DNA of 64,000 nucleotides from contig BCIA01000006.1 of NCBI GenBank assembly GCA_001599815.1, positions 5,073,139 to 5,137,138 of the forward strand, in the 5' to 3' direction. Below are positions 42,755 to 54,281 of the stretch, piece after piece. How positions within the stretch are numbered: position 1 is the first letter of the stretch; each line of letters begins with the position of its first letter. The notes beneath the pieces were generated by a model, which saw only the letters and a program-made list of their open reading frames with translations, did not search any database and was not told the origin of the DNA. The stretch comes from Furcasterigmium furcatum (taxonomy: Eukaryota > Ascomycota > Sordariomycetes > Glomerellales > Plectosphaerellaceae). The translations under genes were made by a program, and so were the position numbers.

Positions 42755-45700
42755 TGTGACTGGGCGGGAGAAGAAAAGGAGAAAAGGGGAGGCTAGGGTC
42801 TTCGCGGAAGTGGGCAGCTGGTGGCGATGATATGGATCTCTCACCGCCAGACACCGCTCTTTGGCCAGGGGTTCGCGATGGTGAGAAAAGTAAGGACTTG
42901 CAAGATCCTCTCCGGGGGGTTGAGAGGCTCTTGGGGGTTTCGGGGGATTATGGAAGTGGGAAGAGTCGAGGTCGGGTCACAGGTGCCGGCGAGGGCAGAA
43001 GATGGCCAGGCGAGGGGAAAGAGCGACCGCGTCGCCCCGAGAATGGTGCTGGCGAGAGGCAAGCGGTGGGTAGGAGCGAAGTGGGTGAACCCTCGCCCAG
43101 AGCAGGAACGACTCGTCGAAACTGGCGGTGAAGATGCAGTTGAACGTCCAGCCCCGGCCGGACATACGAGCCAATCACACGGCGAGGGGCGGCCATCGGC
43201 GTCTGCAAGACTGTGGAGACGGGAGACAGGGGTAGATGCTCACGAGGCCCAGCCATCCAATGACCAGCCGCCCTCCAACCGCCACCGTGCGGGACGTTGC
43301 CGTTGGGGGCGCCATGGGCACTGTATTTTGGACGCCGCACAGTGGGGGGACCGCCAATGGGCCGGACCTCCCTAAACTGACCGCTGCCACCCGCAGCGCG
43401 CCGCAGTCGACCGACTGCGTGGCCGTCGCTCAACTATTTCCTCCACCGGAACACGACCAGAGGAGAGGCGCCCCTCGGCATCCACAACTGTACATTCATT
43501 GTCCGCCTCGCTGAAACTATTATGAACATCCAGACAAGCCGGATCTTTAAATGAGACGATCGACTCTGCAGCCGTCCCCACCTTCGATCTCGGCCGTCGT
43601 CTCGATAGTCCCAGCTTGGTTCGTCAGGAAATCACTCAAACTTGACTTTGTTGGAGTCGACCTGCCTGAGGGATGAGACTCTGGGGTATGAACAAGAGAC
43701 CCAGGGCCAGGGTCTTTGGAGACAGACGCCAACCGGCTTCCATGTCTCGAGTCTGACGAGTGGACACTCTCATGTGCTGGCGGTAACTGCGGCGCGCCAG
43801 GGAAAGGGACCAGCGCCCACCTGGATGCGGCGACAGGACAGAAGAACGGATGGATGCCGAGGGAGGACGACACGAACAACAGCTCTTTTGACGTCTTCAA
43901 CGGACCCAGCTTGTCTTCATGCAGAGGAAACTGCTTGTTCTCACTCCGTGAGGCCGAGTTGGCAGATAAAATCGCGCGGGAGACTGTGCTGCTGTCCAGA
44001 ACAGCGGTCAGCCGGCACCAAATCCACACGGGTCTTTCAACGTCTGTCTGCCAAGCCAGCGTTCTGTACACTGTTTCGCTCAACCCTGCGGGACGGACAC
44101 GCATACATATCAGACGCCCTAGACGGCGCACCTCGCTGGTGGCATGCTGCTCCTCGTTGATATCGAGTGCATTCCTCTCACCTGCTAGACCATGCCCCCA
44201 TCCCATTGTGTCTTGCCAGCGTCTGCCCAGGGCGATGAGCTGGCAGTTACATGCAGGGCATCGAAGACATGGCATTGCCTCGGAAAGATCTCCGCTGTGG
44301 ATAGCACAAGGAGGCTGGTTGGCGCCCACTCGCACGGCCCCGAACGTCCAACCACGAGGGGTTGGGTGAGGTCGGTCGATGCTGGCGGGTCTTCTGCTCT
44401 TCCACCTTTAGACAAGTGTTTCGAAAGATGAGAACCTAGGGTATCCCGACAAGCAACGACCCCGTCAGGTCAAGCAGCTCCAGCGGTTCAGAGCACGTTC
44501 GCAAGGCAGATCACCGGGGGCGACTTTCGTCCATCCTCCGTACTCCAAGCAGATCTCCCGTCGCACTTGCGCGACTGTCCACAGTAAGCAATCCTGCATT
44601 GTGCTACCTCGGTATAGCGAATCGCCGCGGCGCTCCTGCAGCATGCAGTCCCTCAATGCAACTTCAATATCGAGCCGCTGACATGCTCACAGGTTGGGCG
44701 CCAGTACAAGTATCACCATGTACGGTGCACCCGTGGCTGTGAAGGATGAGCTGACGCGCTCTTGCCGAGTTGATCGGGCAGGCCCGTGAGATCTCGCCTC
44801 GACTGCTGCGGCTACTGCAACACATCTCCATCGCATCACATACATCTCCGGGATCTCGCCGGGACTTCCTCGCGCTATCTGAACGGGACCTGGGCCACCC
44901 GAGGGAGGATTGACCATCTAGCTTGGTGGCCGATGTGGGGGATCGTTGTCTAAAGGCCGAGGCACTGTGCATTCGCCGAAAGCACAGACACCTTTAGGTA
45001 GTTCCAAGATCCTCCTCGTCAGAGGTGAAGAAGAGGGGCAAAGCTGCAGAGGAGCGCCGCCAGTGAGGGGCATCCCATCAATGCACTGCCCTAAAGTCCT
45101 TTAGGAATGGAGCCTGCTCTCACGATGCTCGAAACAACCGCAGGTCACGACGCTGCTTAACACCCCTGATAAGCCCGGAGACGGCTAGCCTCTCCAATAG
45201 CCCGCGACTCAAGGCCGGCGAGCTTCACGATCAAGTGCAGTCTCGGCAACTGCACGCAGGGTACACCCCAGCCCGGCAGCAAGACAAGATGCTGGAGGTT
45301 TTGCTCTCAGTGGATCTCTGAGGGCCAGAGATCTGCGCGCTTGGCATGGCTGCTAGGCCTGGACAAGCCGCCTCCCGCCGACTGAGGGAGCGCACGTCTC
45401 ACCATTTGGCCTCGAGACCGACTCACCCACCATACACCGCAGGAGATCGACGGCTGAGAATCTGACTATCGACCGGGCCGGCATGGCAAGTTCACCTGTC
45501 AGGTGTGTGTGACAACGGTGACGGCAAGGAAAAAGCAAACCTTCTCCGGACCAACGTGTCTGAGAGGTGCAGCCGCCGGCGAGGTCATGTATGTACGGCG
45601 AAGGGCCGACATCCGTCGACCGACCAGGCACGCCACACTCCAGCACATATGCATCCAACTGCGCGATTCTTCGAAGGAGGATGGGGGGCGAGAGGCGATT

Positions 45701-47522
45701 CGTGCCTCTGTCGGCCGCCCGCAGCTGGCGCATGAATATGAACATCATCCTGCATATCGCCTCCCTCCAGGCCCTCTCTCGCTGGTCAATCTCTGGCCAA
45801 TATTCCACTGTCCTCACACCTTCGCATCGAAAGTTCTGTGGCGTGGCGCTGCTAAGATACACGACCCCGTGGGCGGTCCTGAATTCCAGACGGGGCGGCG
45901 CCTCTTGTGTGTCGTTCCCCATGGCAAGTCCGACGGAATAACGACGCCACTGTCAACGTACAGACGCGTCGAACTCAAAATGAGAATCGATCCTAGGGGC
46001 CACTGATCACACGTGGAACGATCCTTGTGACATGCTGGATCGGGCTGAAGCTTGAAGCTTGCCTGCTGGCCTCTGTGACCTCGCTCAGGACCGCTGCGTT
46101 CAAGGTCTCGGACGTACCCGCGCTCTCGTCACTTGAGGTGATTTCTCCTCTTGCGCATTCACTTCTGGTCTGAAGTGAATTGCTTACCTCTATGCTGGTT
46201 ATAAAGAGGCACAGAAGCTCCAGCAGATGAGATCCTCAACGATTCAGACCACCTTTCAGCACCTCATCAACGAGCGCGGCGAGAGTATACAAGTGAAACA
46301 CCGAGTCAAGTGCCAGCCACATGCCAGCCACGTCCATCGTGTCCATCATGTCGTGCCAACCACGCCGTTCGCTGGATCTGAGACTCCTCACGACGACAGC
46401 CGGTGCTACACCTCCAACCGATCTCGACACGACGCAGTAGTGCCATCATGCAACGCTTGCCTCGGGCGTCGGTCGCGACGCGAAAAGCAAGTTTTCCGGC
46501 GACGGGCCGGCGTCTCCCTGGGGATGGCTTCGGAGCGGTGAAGAGGACATCGGACGACGCGGGAGCTCCCCCCACCTCTCGGAGCCCAGCCAATCCGCGA
46601 GTCATCGTACGTTGACTGCAGGCAGGGTCGAGAGAGCCCGAGCCTCCAATTACTTGGGACGTTATGTGCATATGCGTGGCATGTCTCCCTGCGGTTGTGA
46701 GAGCTGCGCGTGATCATGCGGGCCAGCCCTGATAGGAGATGGGATCTGGATCAGTGCGTCCCCACGATCCTTTGGGTTTCGGTGTAAGACCAGTTGCCAG
46801 GAACAGCATTGCTCGCGAAACATGAGAGTCATGGCAGGCTCAAGGCGTCGTGCTGTTGGAATCGGGCCATGATGGACAGCATGGAGGGCGGGCTCAGTAG
46901 GCTCGCGACTGCCAGCGCGCCCACGGCACGCCCGCTTTCACCGCCATATGAGATGCAGCCTGCCGCCGCTGGTGCCGCGCGCCTTGCTGCAGGTATCCGA
47001 GGCCTGATGGTGTTTGTACGCATTCCTCGCCTCGTGTACAGGTACGGAATGGGACAGGTCCCGCTGGACCACCCACAGGGCAAATATCAATGGACAAGCT
47101 CCTCATCCAAGCTTGGCCAGATGTATGTGGCGCCCACGTGGACTGCTATCTGATTCTGGCCAGGAGTCGAGGTGGCCAGGAGTCGAGATCTTGAGAAGGT
47201 GGACCATTGTACGGGTTGAGCTGCGGGTTGCCCGGGAACTGAGAGCCCCTCGCAATTTGAAAACAATGGCAGGTACCATTACAGCTGTAGTCATCTTCTT
47301 CAGTCTTGTGTCTTGCAGGCAATTAAATCTGTTGGCTCAAATGGGCATGATAAGCGTACGTGTTGCCTGTGGCGAGTGTCCAACCTTTTGTCACGCATGC
47401 GTTCTGAAGGGTACAGCATCACATGGGCTCTGCTGCAAAAAGTAGAATAAGCAATTAAAATCCCATGAATGCAAAAGGCGACTGCCTTTCCTAAGTGCAA
47501 GCTATTTTACGAAGAGAAAGAC
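42755..47522. other. 4.8-kb intergenic upstream of the Zn(II)2Cys6 gene
   Basis: No gene was recognised on either strand. The longest frames (43547-44335 minus, 262 codons; 45353-45922 minus) lack family motifs, codon bias and intron signals. No transposon remnants or long repeats were seen. It may be an extended promoter or encode non-coding RNA. Confidence 0.4.
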
Positions 47523-47600
47523 AGCCACCTGTACGGGAATCGAACCCGTCATGGTCCCGCGCCGTGAAGAGCTCAGTTGGGCTACTAATCTGAGATTCCC
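47523..47600 (-). pseudogene. tRNA-like remnant
   Basis: The minus strand carries a perfect T arm, ACGGG-TTCGATT-CCCGT, with the B box GGTTCGATTCC. About 45 nt upstream is a fit to the A box (TAGCCCAACTG). But the 3' acceptor half (ACAGGTG) finds no 5' partner, the D loop is too short and lacks GG, and no 5-bp anticodon stem forms. It reads as a decayed or rearranged tRNA gene; the anticodon cannot be assigned. Confidence 0.45.
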
Positions 47601-47802
47601 CTTGGCCGCCGGCGCCGAACCCCTATAACATATACCGGAAATCGTGTGCCTATAAGGAACTTCTGCCCTGGGGAATGTCCCTGATCAGACGGAGTTCTGG
47701 CAATATGTAAACAGAAGAAGCCGGTTCTCCCTAATGGAAGCCAGGACCGCAAGTCAATTTGGATGCTATCAAATGTTTCCAACAGGCCCCTAAGAGCAAT
47801 CT

Positions 47803-50800
47803 TTATACATATATGTATCCAAAGGGAGTCACAGTCACAGGACCAACCAGCCCAACTTCCATAGGAGGGTTCGGAGATGCCAGGGGAGAACTGCCTGCGG
47901 TCTTGAGCTGCGAGAGCATACCCCTGAGATAGTTCCACATGGTGGTCGGCACGACGATGTCGACTGTGTTCTTGCCAACGCGGAGGTACGGCGCCATGTT
48001 GACTTCGGGCTTGAAGATGTCCAGCGGCGGCAGCCGTTGGCCGTTGACCAGGACGCGTGCCGAGTGAGTGAGGCGGCCGAGGTGAAGCATGGCGCCGCCC
48101 TCTCCCCGGGCGGGCGACCAGTTGAATGTGGTGGTGTAGTAGCCCACGCCGGCAGCCTTGCTAAGAGCAGGGATCTTATCCCAGGAGACGAGTTCCGTGA
48201 GCTGGTGCGTGGTGTTCCGCTTGTCTGCGATGATTGATGCATCGGACATGTTGGCCGGAGCCTCCCAGCGCTCTGCGACCAAGGTCCAGTTCGACAAGTG
48301 GAAGGCCGGGGCGACAGCCAAGCCGTGTACGTCTACTTCTGTTCCGTCGGAGACAGCGAGGCGCTGCTTGCAGTTGGAATGCTTGACCAGGACGGCGAGG
48401 TCTCTGGAGTTGTTGACCTCGACGCCCAAGACGATTGGTGGGGAAGAGACGACGTGCCGGCTTGGGGTTGGCACTTCTCCTGAGAGGGCATCGCTGAAGC
48501 CAATGATGACGAGCTGGTTGGCTGCCAGGGTCAGAGGAATGGTCAGCTTTCCCTGCTCCTCAGAGTAGACGAGGACAGGCGTGCGCTCCCCGGTCCAGGG
48601 GTTGAAGAAATACGGCACGCTGCTGGTCGCGACTGTGACTTGACCTGCGGAGATGACGGAGTCGCTGTAGATTACGGCGTAGCTGATGTCTCCCGCGTCG
48701 TACCACGAGGTGTAGAACGTCCCGTTTGTGCTGGCGCTTACGCGAGGAGAGAGACCGATGGCGGTCAGTTGCTCCGTGAGGTTGCCCGGATCCGTTTGAT
48801 AGACGTTCTCCGAGCCCACGAGCTTAGACAGCTCACGCTCAAAGTCCTCGGAGGTGTCATTGTTCAGGGGTAAGTATCCCGGGTCACCACCGCTGAAAAT
48901 CACGGGAAGCCCAGCACGTGCCCATTCGTTCAGAGTCCCGAGTGCCGCCACGGTAAGATTCTCACCTCTCTCGATGAGGATGGACTTCCATGCCGGTCCC
49001 TCTGGTGACAAGACCCCGTCCGCCACGTGCGCTCGTTCGTCACCAAAGTTGTCAGCTGACAGGACCGTGTAGGTCCAACCTGTTGTTGCCGAAGGTCAGA
49101 AGGGGGGTCCCGTCTTATCGGGAATAGGGACTCTCACCGTTTCTTAGAAGATCAGTCAACTCCGGGACACCCTCGATCCGGGTTATGGAGTGCTTTGAGT
49201 ACCGAACAAGATCAACCTTGGGAGTTCCAGTGCGGATGACGTGCCCGACCCGCGCTGTGTAGTCCATGGCATCCTCGAAGCCATGGTGCCACATCGGTTG
49301 CTTCTCCGAAAAAGGCTCGCTGAAGAGGTACGCAAAACCCACGTGTCCCGGCCAGGTGGTGCCGTGGTAGTTGCCAGTGTACTGCCCGCCGTGCAGAACG
49401 TACTGATTGACGCCAGTAGCGAGGCCGCGGTTGATGGAGAAGAGCATCCGGGGGATGGTGTACTGGAAGACCATGTTCGGGAGCGCGCCGAGCTCGTTGG
49501 AGATGACCCTGCGGCCGCCGAGTTGCGCCGGGCCCACGAAGCGACGATAGGTCTCCATGGAGTCGTTGAATCCAAAGCTCTCGCACTCGGGTGCGTCGAC
49601 AAGCGGGATGATGCCCGCCATGTCGAGGGGCAGGTTGTAGGCCGGCTGGATGGAGAGCTCCTTGCCCAGGTCGTGGGCCCAGCGGCCCATGGCCTCGACG
49701 TACTCGGCATAGCCCTCGGCCAGGATGTGGTGGAAGTTGTTCTGGTACTGCTGCAGGAGGATGTCATCACCATCGAGGAAGATCTCGTACTTTCCGGGGT
49801 GAGCGGGCTGCAGGACGAGGTTGTTGTGTCGGAAGGCAAATAGGGGTAGATAGGGGTTGATGTTGGTGCCGAAGTTGTTCGTCCACCGATCCGGCATTGA
49901 GCGGCTCCATGAGATGTTGGCGACAACTTCGACGCTGTCCTCCCAGGCGTAGTTACCGGCCTTGATGAGAAGCTCCCGCACCCCGTTGGTCAAGATGTGC
50001 TTCTCCCAGAACGCTGCAACGGTTTCCGCACCCCTGGCACTGAAGTGGTCGACGGCGTACGAGCCGTTGCGGAAGATGCTGGTGTCTGCCGCCATTTCCT
50101 CAGTCAGGTCGAATTCCAGGTTCTTATTCAATGTCTTCTTCTGGAAGAAGGAGAACACCCTGTAGTGCGTCCCATTGGCAGCTTGGGGGAACTTCAAGGT
50201 CACATGCCCGTCTTTCTCTGAGACGAAGCCAGTATGGTCAGCCAAGGACTCATGCTTCAGCCAGTACTGATTGTACGTGACATTAATCATGTCGAATTTG
50301 TCCCGCTCTTCGAACGACTTGAAGTCCTCAGAGACAACGAGGGCCGAGGTGAGCGCGAGGAGTTCCCCATCTCCCCAACCAGGGATCACGTCGTCGTAGA
50401 CACCACTGGCCTGAACTGCAGCGGTATACGGCACCTATGAAAATCGTTTAGTCTGTGCGATCTTCAGGGGAGGCGGAAAGTGAGCCGACTTACGAGATCC
50501 CATTGGAGTCCATCGTCATCAACATCAGCAGGCACGCCTTGTCCCTGGTTTGGGCCGACGGGAAAGTCCATCCACAGACCGTTCTCCGCGTGGGACTCCA
50601 GGGCCGCCTTGAACACCCTCTGGAAAGAAGGCGAGCCAAAGTTGTCTCGGACCCAGTCAGCGCCGGGGGGCATGGATCCGACGTGGCCGCCGTATTCGAA
50701 GAAGCCGAGGAACTCCAAGCCGCCGCAGCCAACGGATCCCATGGACTTGACGTCGGCCTTGACAACCTCAGGATCAACGCCGCCGTCCGGCAGCCAATAT

Positions 50801-50931
50801 CGAAAACGGGTGCGCTCATTGGATGGGGGATCGGCGAAGCCGCCGGCTCGCGCCTTCAGGGGCTCAGGGGGCGTGGCAGCACGTGCCGCCACAAACACGG
50901 AGCCCACCAGGAGAGCAACGTAGGATCTCAT
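47803..50931 (-). CDS. Secreted glycosidase, GH106-like (alpha-L-rhamnosidase type)
   Basis: This is a large extracellular enzyme, likely for plant rhamnose-containing polymers. The model is complement(join(47803..49079, 49138..50434, 50494..50931)), 1003 aa, introns 58 and 59 nt. The signal peptide is MRSYVALLVGSVFVAARA. Mature landmarks include RFRYWLPDGGVD near the N-terminus, GGLEFLGFFEYGG, and GLWMDFPVGPNQGQG, as in the GH106 family. A middle region carries ELGALPNMVFQYTIPRMLFSINRG and the His-rich VLHGGQYTGNYHGTTWPGH. The C-terminal 250 residues read as beta-sandwich modules (GAMLHLGRLTHSARVLVNGQRL) of the galactose-binding type. Several N-glycosylation sites are present. The family assignment is from overall pattern; the catalytic pair was not identified. 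Confidence 0.8.
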
Positions 50932-52426
50932 GTTTGGTCTGAAAGAAAGGGGATGAGAACGTGATTCCGTGCTAGACTAGTTGTCCGGGGCGAAAAGAGC
51001 TGCCCGTCGGGGGTTGTCTTATAGTCATCATACACCCTTTGAGGCTCCACTGACATCAACCTCGGGCAGAGAGATGACGAGATCGGCAGAAAGAAACCCG
51101 AGGCTCGTGTACTGACTGTGAGATAGTTAAGTCATATCCGGCGGGGTCGCCAGCCCCCGCAACCTCCAGGTTCTCCCCATGGACCAAGGCTTCCTGGTCG
51201 GGGTGACGTCCGGGGTTATGAGGGGGAGGGCAGGAGGGGATGTTTCTAGGCCTAGATCCGGGTGCTATTGACACGAGCAGAGCTAGCCACAGTTGTGAAC
51301 GAAGAGAAGAAGAGCACCAGTCCCATGATGGCCAGGTGGCTTCGCGCAAGCCTTTGGACGCTTGGCTCCGGGTCGGCGTCAACAGATGGCACGAGGCCTC
51401 GCCAGTTTCGTCCAAGCACGGCTAGTCATGGCTGAGGGCTATCCATTTACTTGGACATCTAGGGCACCCTTGGGTGCAGGTGGAGATGGCGGGGGATGAA
51501 GCCCAGGGCCCCAGAACAAGGTATCAGAGAGGAGTTCGGTTCTGGCGCAGGGTTCTGTTGCCAGGAGTGATATGAATCAGACATGCAGCTGCCAGTAAAT
51601 ATACCAGGGGGGGCACACTAACCGCATGAAGGTTATTGAGTAGACAGTCACATTTGACCGCGTGATGATCCCTCCGGCCTGGAGTCTATCAACATACTCC
51701 AACGTCGATTAAGCGTCGAGCTGGGGCTTGAGTCAGACTAAGCGTGCGGAGACCGGGAGACCGGGAGACCGGAGACAGAAACGATTCGGATAGACCAAAG
51801 GAACCGGCCTTGTGTCGTCGCGGAAAATCCAGACGAGCCCCGACTTTTGCTCCGCGTCGACGCACTCGTCCCGAATACGTCGTATATCAAGGATGTGCCT
51901 TGGAACCGGTGTCCGGGGAAGATTCCAAGGCTCGGTCTATCACGCACTAATCTTTCTTAGAGAACAGAGACTAACACGTTCTCATAAACTTCGGAGAATC
52001 GCCTCCCCAAGGCCCCCATGGGAAAATCCAGGGCTGTCCGTCTTCAACAAAGCATGCTCTGCTCAAGCCTCGGTGAAGGCTCGGTGAGAAGCCCCATAAA
52101 ATCCGGCCCGCCACAGTGGAGACGGAGCTTGGTCGCGCTGACCAATCAAAACAGCGCCGTCCCACCATTCGCAACCTCACCCAAGGTGACAATGTGAGTC
52201 GCGAGGGGCATTCATGGATCGTTGCGATTGTTCTCGAATCACCCAAGAGCCCTGCTTTCGGCCGCGCAAACATCCCCCACGCACCAGGACGACACGAACA
52301 ATGTCCATCAAGACCTAGGACCGCCGAAAGAAACGAGGGATTCGGGACGCAAGGGGGAAACGTTATAGCTTCCCGTGGATACAAAAACAACCAGCTGCCC
52401 CTCACTCACTCACCCTCAGCTGTGAT
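50932..52426. other. Intergenic, divergent promoters
   Basis: This 1.5-kb region between the glycosidase (-) and the farnesyltransferase gene (+) holds both promoters. A short tandem of GACCGGGA lies at 51750-51775. No gene was seen. Confidence 0.4.
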
Positions 52427-54281
52427 ATGAGCGCCCATCGTCGCATTACACCCCTGAACCGTCGCGTGAGAGCTTCTTTCAAACGCACTACCCCAGCAAC
52501 AGCAGACATGGCAGCTTCGGCAACACAGCTCGGCGGCGTACCGCGCACCGCCACCTTCGAGGACGATGACGGCTTCGAAGACATCGTCGACGACTTCCAG
52601 ACCAAGGCGTCCCTGGCCGTCCCCAAGCTCTTCACCAGCCCCCCGCCGGTCCAGGAAGACCACTGGACGCCGACGCTCGAGGTCCAGAACGCGACCATGG
52701 ACCAGTGTCTCCCGCTCCTCGCCGGCATCTCGGACTCCATCGAGCACAACCGCCACGGCGTGCCCCGTCTGCGCCGCGAGGCCCACGCCAAGTTCCTCCA
52801 CCTCCAGCTCGGGAGGCTGCCTCCCCAGTTCATCGTCGCGGATGCCAGCCGGCCGTGGTTCCTATTCTGGTGCCTCAACGGCCTCGCCATCCTGGGCGAG
52901 GACGTCTCCGTCTACCGCACGCAGCTCGTCGAGACGGCCAGGAGCATGCAGAACCCCGACGGCGGCTTTGGCGGCGGCCCCGGCCAGCTGTCCCACCTCG
53001 CCACCACCTTCGCCATTATCCTGTCCATAGCCGTCGTCGGCGGCCAGGAGGCATACGAGGTCATCGACCGCAAGGCCATGTGGAAATGGCTCAACAAGCT
53101 CAAGCAGCCCGACGGGAGCGTGCAGATGGCCTATGGCGGCGAGGCCGACGTCCGGTCAGTCACCCTCACCCTCCCTCTCACCAAGCACGACATACGGCTT
53201 CCCGCAGTATCTGACGATTACTCACAGGGCCGCATACTGTACTGCGGTCACCATAGGTCTGCTCAACATGCCCATCGAGCTCTCCCCCGAGTCGCCCGCC
53301 TACACCCCGGACGGCAAGTCCACGTTCTACACTGGCCTCGGGGACTACATCCGCCGCTGTAAGTTGCCTTTGTCCCACCCCGACCCTCGGGAAAAATATG
53401 CGCTGGTCCCAGGAAATGCTCACCAACACAACCTCCACCAACAGGCCAGACGTACGAGGGCGGCATTTCCGGCAAACCCGACGCTGAGGCACACGGGGCC
53501 TACGCCTTCTGCGCCCTGGCGTGCCTGTCCATTCTGGACTTCCCGCATCGGATCATCCCCAAGTACGTGCTGCATGAAATTTCTGCTCTTTTTTTCGCCC
53601 CCAGAAGACCCCTTTGCTGCTTGAGAAGACCCTCCCCGTGCTGATGATGACGACTCACCTTCCCGGCAGGTACCTGGATGTCCCACGACTTATCTCTTGG
53701 CTCTCGTCGCGACAGAACGCGCCGGAGGGCGGGTTCAGTGGCCGCACGAACAAGCTCGTGGACGGATGTTACAGTCACTGGGTGGGCGGGTGCTGGCCGC
53801 TGATCGACGCCGCCCTCAACGGTGGCAAGGACCTCGAGGATTCTCCGCCTCCCACTAGTGAAGTGGACTGGTATAACCGAGAGGGCTTGATTCGGTACAT
53901 CCTCTGCTGTGCGCAGGACCAGTCTAAGAGGGGTGGCCTGCGGGACAAGCCCAGCAGGTGAGTTTGCTCCTCCCCGGCCCCGAGCCCGGTGGCGGAGAGA
54001 GGTGCGGAATCGCTGACGCCGGGGCCAGGCCCTCCGATGCATACCACTCGTGCTACGTCCTCAGCGGATTGACTACGGCACAGAACAAGTGGGATCTGAC
54101 CTATGTGGACGACGACGACACCATCTTGGCGGAGCCCATGTGGAGGGTGTCAACACGGGACGGCGACGACCAAATCTTCGAGGAGGGGGACCGCGTCGGC
54201 ACGATCCATCCCGCATACACCATCCCGGAACAAAAGGCCTACGATATGAAGGCCTACTTTGCCTCCAAGCCCGGCTTTTAG
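52427..54281 (+). CDS. RAM1: Protein farnesyltransferase beta subunit
   Basis: With the alpha subunit it transfers a farnesyl group to the Cys of CaaX proteins such as Ras and fungal pheromones. The model is join(52427..53154, 53228..53358, 53445..53562, 53670..53957, 54029..54281), 505 aa, introns 71-107 nt. Prenyltransferase repeats are clear: SMQNPDGGFGGGPGQ, KQPDGSVQMAYGGEADVRAAYC, TYEGGISG, APEGGFSGRTNKLVDGCYSHWVGG. The zinc ligands are present as D and C in VDGCYSHW and H in DAYHSCYVLSGL. Every intron is placed by restoring one of these repeats. A second ATG at 52508 could be the true start, since the first 27 residues have no visible conservation. Confidence 0.93.

Noticed and set aside
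43547..44335. 262-codon frame on the minus strand in the gene-poor region
   Set aside because: Mixed composition, no domain, no codon bias like the real genes, and no splice context. It could be revisited with expression data.
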